Assembly: GCA_023639215.1 (NCBI GenBank)
Contig: CP097899.1
Span: 4,150,001-4,214,000, forward strand
Direction of reading: 5' to 3'
DNA from: Candidatus Pristimantibacillus lignocellulolyticus
GTDB lineage: Bacteria > Bacillota > Bacilli > Paenibacillales > Paenibacillaceae
DNA length: 64,000 nt
A program made the translations under genes and the position numbers. Under the pieces are notes generated by a model. That model was not told where the DNA came from. It saw only the letters and a program-made list of their open reading frames with translations, and made no database searches. Shown piece by piece: positions 9,298-18,086 of this stretch (positions are counted from its first letter, which is position 1; every line of letters starts with the position of its first letter).

Positions 9298-9316
9298 TAT
9301 AGAACAAACATTCAGT
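9298..9316. promoter_or_regulatory. Candidate TetR operator, copy 1
   Basis: TATAGAACAAACATTCAGT. It is a near-palindrome (GAAC/ATTC arms) and matches copy 2 at 9407-9425 in 18 of 19 bases, 109 bases away. It abuts the exporter -35 box. Confidence 0.5.
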
Positions 9317-9406
9317 ATTATAAGCAAAAAAAAGTTTCTCCTCTCCACTTAATAAATAGCTGTCACTTCAATAATACCGTCGAGAGTAAGAGCTAAGTAT
9401 ATTTAT

Positions 9407-9425
9407 TATAGAACAAACGTTCAGT
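9407..9425. promoter_or_regulatory. Candidate TetR operator, copy 2
   Basis: TATAGAACAAACGTTCAGT, with a GAAC-AAAC-GTTC core. It lies in the 399-base gap between the exporter and the kinase, which otherwise holds only the promoter and the kinase terminator. Confidence 0.45.
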
Positions 9426-9543
9426 GAAAATCAACATGAATACTTGATATGTTACTATGTATATCTTTCAACTGTTATCAAGTAAATACGTATAAATGTT
9501 CCATTATATTCAGAAATTTTGGTTAAATATTTTTTAACGCGAA

Positions 9544-9574
9544 AACGGACACATCTCAATATGATGTGTCCGTT
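9544..9574 (-). terminator. Intrinsic terminator of the CitA-like kinase
   Basis: AACGGACACATC / GATGTGTCCGTT, 12-bp stem, just after the stop at 9596. Confidence 0.75.
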
Positions 9575-9595
9575 GCTCAAATGGATTTAGTTTAA

Positions 9596-10909
9596 TTAAA
9601 TCGTAATTTGAATAGTAAACTTTTCTTGATCATAATGGGTATAGATATCCCCTTGATATTTCATGCTAACTCTTCTTATGATGTCTAAACCATTTCCTCT
9701 TAAACCATCAATATTCACTTTTGAAGTATAACCATTTTGAAATAGGCTCTTATACTCCTTGTTGGAAAGTAAAGTAGGATTTTCGACAGAGAAAATATAT
9801 TTATCATCTATCGTTTTGCAAATCACTTTAATTATCTTTGGTTGTGCACCTGAATATACATCAACAGCTTCAATTGCGTTATCTAATAGATTTGAGAGTA
9901 TTTTGACTACATCCATAGACTCAACTCGACAGAAATCACTTTGGTCTACTTCAAACTGAATATTAATATCTTTAGATTGCGCCAGCTCCCACTTACTTTG
10001 CAAGATGACCATTAACGCAGGGTTTTGTATCCGTAATGATACATCTAATGCTTTTGAATCAATAGTAAGCTGTTTTAGATATTCTCCTGCTTTTTCATAT
10101 TGCTTCAAATAAATCAATCCATTAACAACTTGAATATGATTCATAAGATCGTGTCTGCTAGATTTAAGTGTACTTACGATTTTTCCTAATTCGGAGATAT
10201 ACATTTTTTCAGTTTCTTCGTGATCCTGTTGTAATTTGTGTTTATACCATTTGTGTAATAGGTACACAGAGGTGATCAGTACGATTGCAAATAAGATATC
10301 GATGAAGAATGTAATTTGATTACTCATTACGACTTGATGACTTACTTGTTTTAAGTCTTTTGCATCTATATCAATGCCAACAACACCTAAAATATCACCA
10401 TATTCGTTGTAAAATGGAACTCCTACAGAGAAATATGATGTGTTATGTACATCATTTATTATAGTAGTGAAGTAATCCTGTCCGCTCTTAGCTTGTATAA
10501 TCTGAGCTTCAGGGACAGTACATACTGCTCCAATGGAAAATTCAGGTAAACCAGCTGGCATTGCTGTAATCATAACTTTCGAAATATTGCTTTCATCTAA
10601 CATCAAAATATAAGTGAATAGCGAGTTTATTTTCTTTTGATATAGTTCTAAATATTGCTTTATTTGCAGATAATTTTCGTCATCTATTTGAGGATTCTCT
10701 AGAAACTTTGCATATGATGTTTTATCTAATTCATTTGCAATATTATTTGCGATTTCAATATATTGTTTAGCTAATGTAATTCGTGCTGAATTTTCGGTTG
10801 TATAATAAGAAATAAGTAATTTTGAACCGGTAAGAATGCTAAATATAACAATAGAGATAAACATAAAAATAATGATTCTTTTACTAAAGTACTTTTTTCT
10901 AAGCTTCAA
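9596..10909 (-). CDS. Sensor histidine kinase of the CitA/DcuS (Spo0B-like) type, orphan (437 aa)
   Basis: Two membrane helices (about 11-33 and 200-220) flank an extracytoplasmic Cache/PAS-like sensor that ends VGVPFYNEYGDILGVVGIDI. The phosphoacceptor segment is SSRHDLMNHIQVVNGL (about 255-270), the Spo0B-like H-box used by CitA, DcuS and AgrC-type kinases. The ATPase part has LLDNAIEA (N-box) and a RGNGLDIIRR glycine box. Ligand is probably a small extracellular anion or peptide; which one cannot be read. No response regulator gene lies nearby. The start is a TTG with AGGAAC upstream. Confidence 0.85.
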   Translation of the reverse strand: MKLRKKYFSKRIIIFMFISIVIFSILTGSKLLISYYTTENSARITLAKQYIEIANNIANELDKTSYAKFLENPQIDDENYLQIKQYLELYQKKINSLFTYILMLDESNISKVMITAMPAGLPEFSIGAVCTVPEAQIIQAKSGQDYFTTIINDVHNTSYFSVGVPFYNEYGDILGVVGIDIDAKDLKQVSHQVVMSNQITFFIDILFAIVLITSVYLLHKWYKHKLQQDHEETEKMYISELGKIVSTLKSSRHDLMNHIQVVNGLIYLKQYEKAGEYLKQLTIDSKALDVSLRIQNPALMVILQSKWELAQSKDINIQFEVDQSDFCRVESMDVVKILSNLLDNAIEAVDVYSGAQPKIIKVICKTIDDKYIFSVENPTLLSNKEYKSLFQNGYTSKVNIDGLRGNGLDIIRRVSMKYQGDIYTHYDQEKFTIQITI

Positions 10910-11090
10910 TGTTCAGTTCCTATTCTGTCGAAATATAATGAGAGTACTATTTTATTATATAGATAGTCCAGAAATAAATGTAGTATTAATTTAATAACAC
11001 TATGAAATTATATACTTTATTAAAACATTAGTGACTTTATTAGCATGTTAGTTACTATATTATTTTGAAAATATAAACTTAATAGTAGCA

Positions 11091-11525
11091 CTATACACCT
11101 ACAGAATCTATCATTGTCTCTTCTCCATTTTTGAATATCTGTATGTTATCGTAATCTTTTTCGTTCGGTAATTGAAATATTCTCGTTTTATTTAATCTAT
11201 CATCATCGTATTTATCAGTACCCATTTCTTCTATGTTAATAATCAGAATACGATCAGCTATCTCAGCAGTAATATTACTAAGATATTTAGCTTCATCTCC
11301 CTGAACAACAGTGGAATACTTAACAATTAGAAACTGATCTTCGTTTATTAGTGAATATAAGAATAAACCATTTCTATCATTAATAGTTTGAACAAAAGTT
11401 TGAGCTTTTTTATTTAATTTTTGAATGTTTACTTCCTTAATCACATGATCGGGACTAGTAGTGCATCCACATAAGCAAACTATGATTAATAATAAAATTG
11501 AACATATAGTTTTTCTGAATTTCAT
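11091..11525 (-). CDS. Small putative lipoprotein of unknown function (144 aa)
   Basis: A hydrophobic signal peptide ends in LCGC with the lipidated Cys at 21. The rest is a soluble alpha/beta-looking domain (QTFVQTINDRNGLFLYSL, then AEIADRILIINIEEMG). AGGAG lies eight bases before the ATG. It follows nothing obvious and precedes the CitA-like kinase at a distance of about 180 bases, so a link to that sensor is possible but only positional. I do not recognise the family. Confidence 0.65.
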   Translation of the reverse strand: MKFRKTICSILLLIIVCLCGCTTSPDHVIKEVNIQKLNKKAQTFVQTINDRNGLFLYSLINEDQFLIVKYSTVVQGDEAKYLSNITAEIADRILIINIEEMGTDKYDDDRLNKTRIFQLPNEKDYDNIQIFKNGEETMIDSVGV

Positions 11526-11743
11526 TGAATCAACTCCTAATCAATGGTTTAGTTACTACTGTAACAACAAGTATCAATTTATTAATCTAGATCGTCCTGA
11601 GAATTTTGTGTTATGTAATAGTAACTTTGATTATTGTAACAATTTTTTCCTTTTCAGACCAATAGTTTAACTGCTTACATCCTACACGACCGTGATTAAT
11701 CATGGCCTAAATAAATATAGATGGATTAATATGTAAATACTTA

Positions 11744-11784
11744 AAAACACATTCTTTCATTTGACTGATGAAAGAATGTGTTTT
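11744..11784. terminator. Intrinsic terminator after the alpha/beta hydrolase
   Basis: 17-bp stem AAAACACATTCTTTCAT with its complement and T runs on both strands, directly after the stop at 11800. Confidence 0.85.
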
Positions 11785-11799
11785 TTGAATGCATCGTAT

Positions 11800-12687
11800 T
11801 CAATAATTTATAGCGAGAAATTTCTTAATATCATTATTAATTCTCTCCAAGTACTCTTCTGATGGGAAATGACCCATTTCATATTCAGTAATTACTGTTA
11901 AATTTGGAATAATTTCTTTAGCCTTTTTAATAACTTTTACTGAAGGAAAGAATATGTCTTTATTCCCCGCTATGACCATTGTAGGAGCTAAATATCTAAG
12001 TAACTCTTCACTCCCAGCAAGTTTTGGCATATCCTGCTCCAATTTTACGTGTTTGAAAATATCACCAATAATATGCTTATCGATTGATTTCATCGTATAA
12101 TGTGACATTACATCAGCAATCTTTTGTAAATATTTTTGAGACGAGGTCATAATAAAAAATAACATAGGAATTAAGATATTTTGTATCATTTTCATTTTCG
12201 AACCTAACTGAATACCTGCTGGGGAAACAAGTACCGAACATATAATTTTCTCAGGCATAAAAGCTGCTAGTCTTAGTATAATTCCTGCACCGTAAGAAGG
12301 ACCAATAAACGCACATTTATCTACATTGAAATAGTCCATTAGGTCTGAAATCCACAAAGCAAAGCTATCATCTTTTGCAGAAATTCTTGTTTCTGAACTA
12401 TACCCTGGATGCCCAATTGTATCTGGTGCATATATTCGATATTCCTTAAATAATGAAGAAAACCAGGATAAGGTCATAGGGTTAATGCAGTTTCCTCCTT
12501 GGAATATGAAGATAGGCTTTCCATGTTCTGGCCCACTGATCAATGTATGTGTACTCCCAAAACGTGTGTCAACAAAAACTCTTTCAAATTGTTCATCTAA
12601 CAATTTCAAGTATGCCTCGTAGTTGTCTAGAATTTTTTGCTTACCTTCTTGACTCTTAAATATTGTGTGAGCGTTAATAAAAATCAC
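11800..12687 (-). CDS. Alpha/beta hydrolase fold protein (295 aa)
   Basis: Alpha/beta hydrolase with nucleophile elbow GPSYGAG (Ser near residue 131), an Asp in AGNKDIFFP and the catalytic His in EMGHFPSEE. The oxyanion region IFIFQGGNC precedes the GHPGYSSE loop. The fold and triad are clear; esterase, lipase or C-C hydrolase activity cannot be separated. The annotated GTG start overlaps the GAGAGGTGA binding site, so the true start may be a few codons later (possibly the ATT at the fourth codon). Confidence 0.8.
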   Translation of the reverse strand: MIFINAHTIFKSQEGKQKILDNYEAYLKLLDEQFERVFVDTRFGSTHTLISGPEHGKPIFIFQGGNCINPMTLSWFSSLFKEYRIYAPDTIGHPGYSSETRISAKDDSFALWISDLMDYFNVDKCAFIGPSYGAGIILRLAAFMPEKIICSVLVSPAGIQLGSKMKMIQNILIPMLFFIMTSSQKYLQKIADVMSHYTMKSIDKHIIGDIFKHVKLEQDMPKLAGSEELLRYLAPTMVIAGNKDIFFPSVKVIKKAKEIIPNLTVITEYEMGHFPSEEYLERINNDIKKFLAINY

Positions 12688-12739
12688 CTCTCGACTTATT
12701 TATATTCGATGCAAAAGCAAACAATACAGAAATAAAAGA

Positions 12740-12789
12740 CCCCTGACAACATCGAATTTCTAATGAGAAAATACGCATGATGTCAGGGG
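12740..12789 (-). terminator. Long-loop terminator after the antiporter gene
   Basis: CCCCTGACA / TGTCAGGGG, extended by three pairs, with a 30-base loop, then TCTTTTATTT on the minus strand. Confidence 0.75.
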
Positions 12790-12827
12790 CCCGCTATTTC
12801 ATTTGCTTATTAGTTTTGAGTATCCAT

Positions 12828-14012
12828 TTAGAGACTTTGTCCAATTTCATTTTTGTTTTTCTTATTAATTACATTAGTAGGCTCCTTGAAAACTAACTTC
12901 AGTATTGGTGGAGCAACAAGTGTAGTAACAATTACAACAAGGATGACGGATGTGAAATATTCAGGCAACAATAATCCAGCTTGTAAACCTGTCGATGCAA
13001 TGATTAACGCAACTTCCCCACGTGAGATCATTCCTGCTCCGATAGCCATCGAAGATTTATTATTAAATCCAGTTAATCGAGCTCCTAATGCTCCGCCGAT
13101 CATCTTCGTAACAATTGCGATTATTGTAAGGACTAGAACAAATCCAAGTTGAGAACCTACTCCTTCAAAGGAGACATTTAATCCTATGCTTACAAAAAAT
13201 ACTGGAACAAAAATGGAATATGCAATAGGTTCAACTTTCTTTTCTACTGCATGTTTGAAACTCGTTTGAGAAATAGCAATACCAGCAGCAAACGCACCAA
13301 TAATTCCTGCCATACCCATTAGATCAGCGAAATATGAAAAAGCGAAACAAATGATTAGTGCAACTGTAATAATCGGTTCTGTTACTTTAAGTTTTGATAA
13401 TAATTTCATGAATTTCGGAACGACTAACCAACCGACTACAAAAACGACACCGAAAAACAGTACTTTTTTACCTATAAGTAATCCTAATGAAATTTCTTCA
13501 CCTGTTCCCATGAAACTCATCATAACAGCAAGTAATATAACTACTAAAACATCATCAACTACTGCTGCACCTAGAATAGTTGTTCCTTCCCGTGTATTCA
13601 ATTTATCCATATCTTTCAGCACTTGAACTGTAATACTTACTGAAGTTGCACTAAACAATACCCCCATAAATAAGGCAGAAGTTTGTGATAATCCGAATAA
13701 TTCAGCTACACCGTATGCCCCTATAAAAGGTAGTATAATTCCAGCGACTGCAACTGAAAATGCACCTTTCCAGTTTTGTTGTAATTGCTTCAAATCAGTC
13801 TCTAAACCAGCCATAAACATAAGCAGGAGTACACCTATTTCAGATATATAATGAATAAATTCAGTACTCTCCACCCAGCCTAATACAGCAGGTCCTAAAA
13901 TAATTCCTACGATCAACTTACCTAAAACAGACGGTTGGCCTAGCCTTACTGATAAATCTCCTGCAATTTTCGTGGAAAAAAGAATCAATACTAGATATAA
14001 AATAAATTCCAT
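12828..14012 (-). CDS. CPA2 cation:proton antiporter, NapA/GerN-like (394 aa)
   Basis: About 12 membrane helices filling the whole length, without a C-terminal TrkA-type regulatory domain. The family hallmark GAAVVDDV (Asp153-Asp154) is present; the double Asp is typical of electrogenic Na+/H+ exchangers of the NapA/GerN group. GMAGIIGAFAAGIA and MISRGEVALI match conserved helices. Expected role is Na+ or K+ extrusion against H+ across the cytoplasmic membrane. The gene sits alone, between two unusual terminator-like hairpins, the upstream one inside its own leader, which suggests control by transcription attenuation. Confidence 0.87.
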   Translation of the reverse strand: MEFILYLVLILFSTKIAGDLSVRLGQPSVLGKLIVGIILGPAVLGWVESTEFIHYISEIGVLLLMFMAGLETDLKQLQQNWKGAFSVAVAGIILPFIGAYGVAELFGLSQTSALFMGVLFSATSVSITVQVLKDMDKLNTREGTTILGAAVVDDVLVVILLAVMMSFMGTGEEISLGLLIGKKVLFFGVVFVVGWLVVPKFMKLLSKLKVTEPIITVALIICFAFSYFADLMGMAGIIGAFAAGIAISQTSFKHAVEKKVEPIAYSIFVPVFFVSIGLNVSFEGVGSQLGFVLVLTIIAIVTKMIGGALGARLTGFNNKSSMAIGAGMISRGEVALIIASTGLQAGLLLPEYFTSVILVVIVTTLVAPPILKLVFKEPTNVINKKNKNEIGQSL

Positions 14013-14114
14013 CTAACTCTTCCCTTCTTGTGTAGTATAACTACGTAGTAAAATAAGCTATAGTAATTCCAATTTGATGCTGTTCCAAATTTTTCTGGTG
14101 GTAAGAACAAAAAA

Positions 14115-14174
14115 AGCCTGTCACCAACAGTCTACTTTGCAAAAAATCGCATAGTACACCCTTGGTGACAGGCT
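14115..14174 (-). promoter_or_regulatory. Terminator-like hairpin in the antiporter leader (candidate attenuator)
   Basis: On the minus strand a perfect 13-bp stem (AGCCTGTCACCAA with its complement) closes a 34-base loop that can itself pair, and is followed by TTTTTTT. It lies about 26 bases after the predicted transcript start and 100 bases before the antiporter ATG. No upstream minus-strand gene within 700 bases needs it as a terminator. I could not match it to a known riboswitch. Confidence 0.55.
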
Positions 14175-14206
14175 CCTCCAAATTGAATAATTATATAGTT
14201 TTAATA

Positions 14207-14235
14207 ATTGTACAGTGAAATAATAAAGAGTTCAA
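14207..14235 (-). promoter_or_regulatory. Sigma-A promoter of the antiporter gene
   Basis: TTGAAC (14235-14230), 17-base spacer, TACAAT (14212-14207) on the minus strand. This predicts a leader of about 190 bases. Confidence 0.6.
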
Positions 14236-14394
14236 GTGTAATGGTATTATTTACGTGCTGGAGGTCGTATTTTCCTGGCATCATGCCCGTTGAAATCGCT
14301 GTTGGAATACAGAAAGTTCTTTAAAATGATTAGATGTATTATTGTCCGATTTATGTTACGATTTTACTTATAACGAAAGAGGAAGTGAATTCAC

Positions 14395-14751
14395 TTGATT
14401 CAGATTACTGTACCAACGCCAGATGTTACGATTACAAAACAAGAAAATCCCGAACTTAGCAATATTTATGGCTTTACTGATTTCCATCTTATTTCGCGCG
14501 AACTTGGCGGCATCTTCATGTTCTATAACGAGCAAGATGAGCTATTGTTCGTTGGCAAGGCGCGTAAGCTACGCCCTCGTATTAAGAAACATTTCGAAGA
14601 TTCAGTATCCGTTATGAAAGCAAAACGCGACGAAGTGTTCAAAATCGAAGTTTGCATAGTCGAAGACGCTGTCGATCGGGAAATCTATGAGACATTCATT
14701 ATCAATCGCCGCAGAGCGAGATACAATATGGATAAAGTATATTACAAGTAA
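14395..14751 (+). CDS. GIY-YIG-type nuclease family protein (118 aa)
   Basis: A short single-domain protein whose core GGIFMFYNEQDELLFVGKAR is a variant GIY-YIG motif (GIF...LFVGKA), followed by KLRPRIKKHF, where such domains have a conserved Arg, and a conserved Glu in YETFIINRRRARYN. The same domain is found in UvrC, but here it stands alone. It could be a small endonuclease or a DNA-binding relative. The start is TTG with GAGG about 12 bases upstream, so the exact start is unsure. It converges on the UvrA-like gene and shares a terminator with it. Confidence 0.75.
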   Translation: MIQITVPTPDVTITKQENPELSNIYGFTDFHLISRELGGIFMFYNEQDELLFVGKARKLRPRIKKHFEDSVSVMKAKRDEVFKIEVCIVEDAVDREIYETFIINRRRARYNMDKVYYK

Positions 14752-14813
14752 TGAATAATGCTGATGCATAGTCCAACTGAGTAGGTTATCTTCGCAAAAG
14801 GGTTATAAAATGC

Positions 14814-14854
14814 AAAAAAACGTATTCCAGAACGTTCATGGAATACGTTTTTTT
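14814..14854. terminator. Bidirectional terminator
   Basis: AAAAAAACGTATTCC with its complement, T runs both ways, between GIY-YIG (+) and the UvrA-like gene (-). Confidence 0.85.
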
Positions 14855-14919
14855 ATTGCAAATAATATTGAATTATTATAGCCTTAATAAGGCTATATAT
14901 CTCTAAGTTGAATATTAAT

Positions 14920-17175
14920 TTATTTCAAGTAGCTGCCTGTAATTGACTGCTTCACATGGATGATCTGCCCAGGTGTGCCTTCGAACACTACTTTGCCGCC
15001 TTTACTACCTCCGTCTGGACCCATATCGATGATCCAATCCGCTTGACTGATCACATCGAGATTGTGCTCTATGACGATCACTGTATTACCTGCATCCACA
15101 AGTCGATTCATGATTTCCAAAAGGTGACCAATATCTGACATATGAAGGCCGGTTGTCGGTTCGTCCATCACATAGATGCTGCCCTGCTTATGAAGCTCGC
15201 TTGCCAGTTTGATACGCTGACATTCCCCGCCTGAAAGTGTACTCAGCGGTTGGCCGAGTGTAATATAGTTCAGTCCAACATCACTCATTGCTTGGAGTTT
15301 GCGAACTACTTCTTTCAACTGGAAAAATTCCAATGCTTGTTCTACAGTCATCTCCAGCACTTCTGCAATCGATTTCCCGTTAAGCTTGTATTCAAGTACT
15401 TCTTCTTTGAAACGTTTACCACCACATACTTCACATGGTAACTTAACGCTTTCTAGAAATGCTAGGTCAGTATAGACAACTCCAAGTCCTTGGCAATTCT
15501 CGCAAGCCCCTTTGGAGTTGAAGCTGAATAAACCTTGGTTCACTTTATTCGCGGAAGCAAATGCTTTACGTACATCATCCATAATGCCTGTATAAGTAGC
15601 AGGATTCGAACGTGTTGACACTCCGATTGCTGATTGGTCGATAACGATTGCATCTTCATGCTGTCTTAGGAATACATCGTTAATTAGCGTACTCTTGCCT
15701 GATCCAGCTACACCGGTAACAACTGTTAGTATTCCAGTTGGAATATCAACGCTCACATTTTGTAAGTTATGAAGTGTAGCGTCTATGATAGACATCTTGC
15801 CTGATGGTTGCCTGCAATCATCTTTCAGTTCTAGTGGTCGTTTCATATGAGTACCAGTCAACGTACTTGTTTCTAGTAAGCCTTCGTAGCATCCTTCATA
15901 CATGATCGTACCTCCACGGCTACCAGCGTGAGGACCAACATCGACAATATGATCCGCTACTTTAATAACATCGGGATCATGCTCGACAACTATTACGGTA
16001 TTACCTTTGTCGCGCAACTTCTGAAGTAATGCATTTAACCGGTTTACATCACGAGGATGTAGGCCAACGCTAGGCTCATCGAAAATATAAGTAACATCCA
16101 CGAGACTGCCACTCAAGTGTTTCACCATCTTGACGCGCTGTGATTCTCCTCCAGACAATGTATCAGTCTCACGGTCCAGTGTTAAGTAGTCAAGTCCGAT
16201 ATCTACCAGATGTTGCAGGCGCTCTGTTAGTGACTTGATGACAGGAGCTGCGGTCGCATCATCAATCTCACGAAGGACTTGATTTAGTTTTCCGACCTCC
16301 ATCGAGGACATATCCGCAATGTTAAGTCCATTGATTCTACAGCTAAGTGCTGCTTGACTGAGTCTCGCACCATGGCAACTCGAACATGCACCCTCGGTAA
16401 TGTACGGTGCAACAGCTTTTTGTGTACGCTCGGACTTCGTCTTCACGTCTTGTTTAATGTATTTATTACTAAACTTCTCAATGACGCCCTCGACTGTAAT
16501 ATTTGTTGCTTTACCAGCGAAATCCATCTTTACTTTCCGCGCCTTACCGTATAGTAATAGATCTAATTCTTCTTCTGAATAATCACATAACTTCTTATCA
16601 GGATCAAAGGAGCCTGATTGTAGGACAATGTTCCAATCCCAGCCATCCACTGTATAGTCGGGAAGCATTAATGCCCCTTCATTCAACGATTTTGACATAT
16701 CGACTGCTTTTTTTATGTCTACGCCGAGCTTGCGTCCGATCCCGTTACATTCAAGGCACATTCCTTGCGGATCGTTAAATGAAAACATGTGAGCCTGACC
16801 AACATAAGGCTTACCTACTCTTGAGAAGAGAAGTCGTAGAATGGGAGAAATATCGGTAATCGTGCCCATTGTAGAATGGGAACCTCCGCCAAGTCGCTTC
16901 TGATCTACGATTACTGCCATACTTAGATTTTCAATCGCGTCAGCATCCGGCTGTGGATAGCGCGGTAGGAAATTACGCACGAACATGCTGAAATTCTCAT
17001 TCAGCAAACGCGTGGATTCTGCAGCAATTGTATCGAAAACAATCGAAGACTTTCCGGATCCGGATACCCCTGTGAAAATTGTGATTTTCCGCTTAGGAAT
17101 ACGTAAAGATACGTTCTTCAAGTTGTTTTCTCTTGCAGCAGAGATTACGATATACTCCTGATTTGATTCGCTCAT
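14920..17175 (-). CDS. Short UvrA-like ABC ATPase (751 aa)
   Basis: Two ABC modules of the UvrA type. Walker A is GVSGSGKSS near residue 37 and GVAGSGKST near 495; signature sequences are LSGGESQRVK and LSGGECQRIK; Walker B regions end in DEPSVGLHPRD and DEPTTGLHMSD. Zinc-finger-like pairs CLECNG, CSSCHG, CENCQG and CEVCGG are present. At about 750 residues it is roughly 190 shorter than canonical UvrA and belongs to the short UvrA2-like class, found in DNA-damage tolerance and antibiotic self-resistance settings. The housekeeping uvrA is probably elsewhere. The start at ATG 17175 has AAGGA eight bases upstream; an ATG at 17184 sits on top of that site. Confidence 0.88.
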   Translation of the reverse strand: MSESNQEYIVISAARENNLKNVSLRIPKRKITIFTGVSGSGKSSIVFDTIAAESTRLLNENFSMFVRNFLPRYPQPDADAIENLSMAVIVDQKRLGGGSHSTMGTITDISPILRLLFSRVGKPYVGQAHMFSFNDPQGMCLECNGIGRKLGVDIKKAVDMSKSLNEGALMLPDYTVDGWDWNIVLQSGSFDPDKKLCDYSEEELDLLLYGKARKVKMDFAGKATNITVEGVIEKFSNKYIKQDVKTKSERTQKAVAPYITEGACSSCHGARLSQAALSCRINGLNIADMSSMEVGKLNQVLREIDDATAAPVIKSLTERLQHLVDIGLDYLTLDRETDTLSGGESQRVKMVKHLSGSLVDVTYIFDEPSVGLHPRDVNRLNALLQKLRDKGNTVIVVEHDPDVIKVADHIVDVGPHAGSRGGTIMYEGCYEGLLETSTLTGTHMKRPLELKDDCRQPSGKMSIIDATLHNLQNVSVDIPTGILTVVTGVAGSGKSTLINDVFLRQHEDAIVIDQSAIGVSTRSNPATYTGIMDDVRKAFASANKVNQGLFSFNSKGACENCQGLGVVYTDLAFLESVKLPCEVCGGKRFKEEVLEYKLNGKSIAEVLEMTVEQALEFFQLKEVVRKLQAMSDVGLNYITLGQPLSTLSGGECQRIKLASELHKQGSIYVMDEPTTGLHMSDIGHLLEIMNRLVDAGNTVIVIEHNLDVISQADWIIDMGPDGGSKGGKVVFEGTPGQIIHVKQSITGSYLK

Positions 17176-17233
17176 GACTAACATCCTTCCGATAGTGAAT
17201 AGTATTTCTTAAAGTAAATACCGGATTCGGTTA

Positions 17234-17629
17234 TTAATCCAAAGCCTTCTCAAGCTGGCCGCACCATGCACTCCAACCATACTTAGCTCCTTCGAGTCCT
17301 TGAGGATTTGAGAATCCTGTTTGATCAAGATGAAGATTAACTTTTCCATCCGCTAGAACCTGCAGAGTCCATGTTACTGTGTGTTGCTCACCTGCACTTG
17401 CCCATGTATAGGACAATAGGTTTGGTTCGTCAACGATAAGTACCTCACCTTCAATAAGGCCATCCCACCATTCGTTAGGCTCAGCTTGAAAATGAAAACG
17501 GTGTCCTACTAGCGGCTTAAAGTCATTCGCCAAAATCCACTTAGCCAACTTAACAGGATCTGTTAAAGCAGACCAAACCTTCTCAATCGATGCCGTGTAC
17601 TGAAAATCTAATTCTAATTTTAAACTCAT
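17234..17629 (-). CDS. SRPBCC / AHSA1-domain protein (131 aa)
   Basis: A single START-like hydrophobic-pocket domain: YTASIEKVWSALTDPVKLAKW at the start, then GEVLIVDEPNLLSYTWAS and a C-terminal GWSAWCGQLEKAL helix. Such proteins bind small hydrophobic ligands and are very often encoded beside ArsR regulators. GAGGAGG stands seven bases before the ATG. The ATG overlaps the arsR stop (ATGA), so translation is coupled. Ligand unknown. Confidence 0.85.
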   Translation of the reverse strand: MSLKLELDFQYTASIEKVWSALTDPVKLAKWILANDFKPLVGHRFHFQAEPNEWWDGLIEGEVLIVDEPNLLSYTWASAGEQHTVTWTLQVLADGKVNLHLDQTGFSNPQGLEGAKYGWSAWCGQLEKALD

Positions 17630-17955
17630 ATTTCTTCCTCCTCTAATAATTGCTTCAAACGTAACATATTCGTATTCCAAAACTTACTGTAGAAAGCCAC
17701 CCAATCTTGAATTTCTCTCAGTGGAGCGGCATTTAACCTAAATCGCGTTTCTCTACCTACTTTTCGGTCAATTACCAGTCCAGCCTCTTTAAGGATCGTC
17801 AAATGCTTCGAAACTGCAGTCCGACCCATCTCAAACTGTGCCGTTAACTCATGAAGTGGTATCTCTTCTGACTCTGCTAATAGTTGAATTAGTCGTCGCC
17901 TAGTTGGATCGGCAATCGCGTCAAACACATCCCGTAATTGGTTGTTCTCGCTCAC
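17626..17955 (-). CDS. ArsR family transcriptional regulator (109 aa)
   Basis: Winged-helix domain: FDAIADPTRRRLIQLLAES, then LTAQFEMGRTAVSKHLTILK (recognition helix) and VGRETRFRLNAAPL (wing). No cysteine metal site is visible, so it is the non-metal subtype that travels with AHSA1 proteins. GTG start with TAGGAG eight bases upstream. First gene of a two-gene operon; a repeated TAGTGTCC / TAGGTCACCATTTGGTGTCA stretch around 18070-18110 upstream is a possible operator. Confidence 0.88.
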   Translation of the reverse strand: MSENNQLRDVFDAIADPTRRRLIQLLAESEEIPLHELTAQFEMGRTAVSKHLTILKEAGLVIDRKVGRETRFRLNAAPLREIQDWVAFYSKFWNTNMLRLKQLLEEEEI

Positions 17956-18086
17956 AACACCCGCTCCTAAATTGTATTACCAAGGGACTGTCGTTAATTT
18001 CAAAAACTCCTTGTTGTATACAGTGCTTCAGACGAAGTGCCAAAAGGAGAGAATAAATAATAAGACACCATTTAGTGTCCTTTTCA

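Noticed and set aside
11461..11670. 69-aa plus-strand frame over the lipoprotein start
   Set aside because: No binding site, no recognisable domain, antisense to a better-supported gene.
14115..14174. Known riboswitch (Na+, c-di-AMP, Mn2+)
   Set aside because: The hairpin and its T-tract are clear but I could not match conserved aptamer bases, so only a candidate attenuator is claimed.
14920..17175. Housekeeping UvrA of nucleotide excision repair
   Set aside because: At about 750 residues it is clearly shorter than canonical UvrA (about 940) and fits the short UvrA-like class; no uvrB is nearby.
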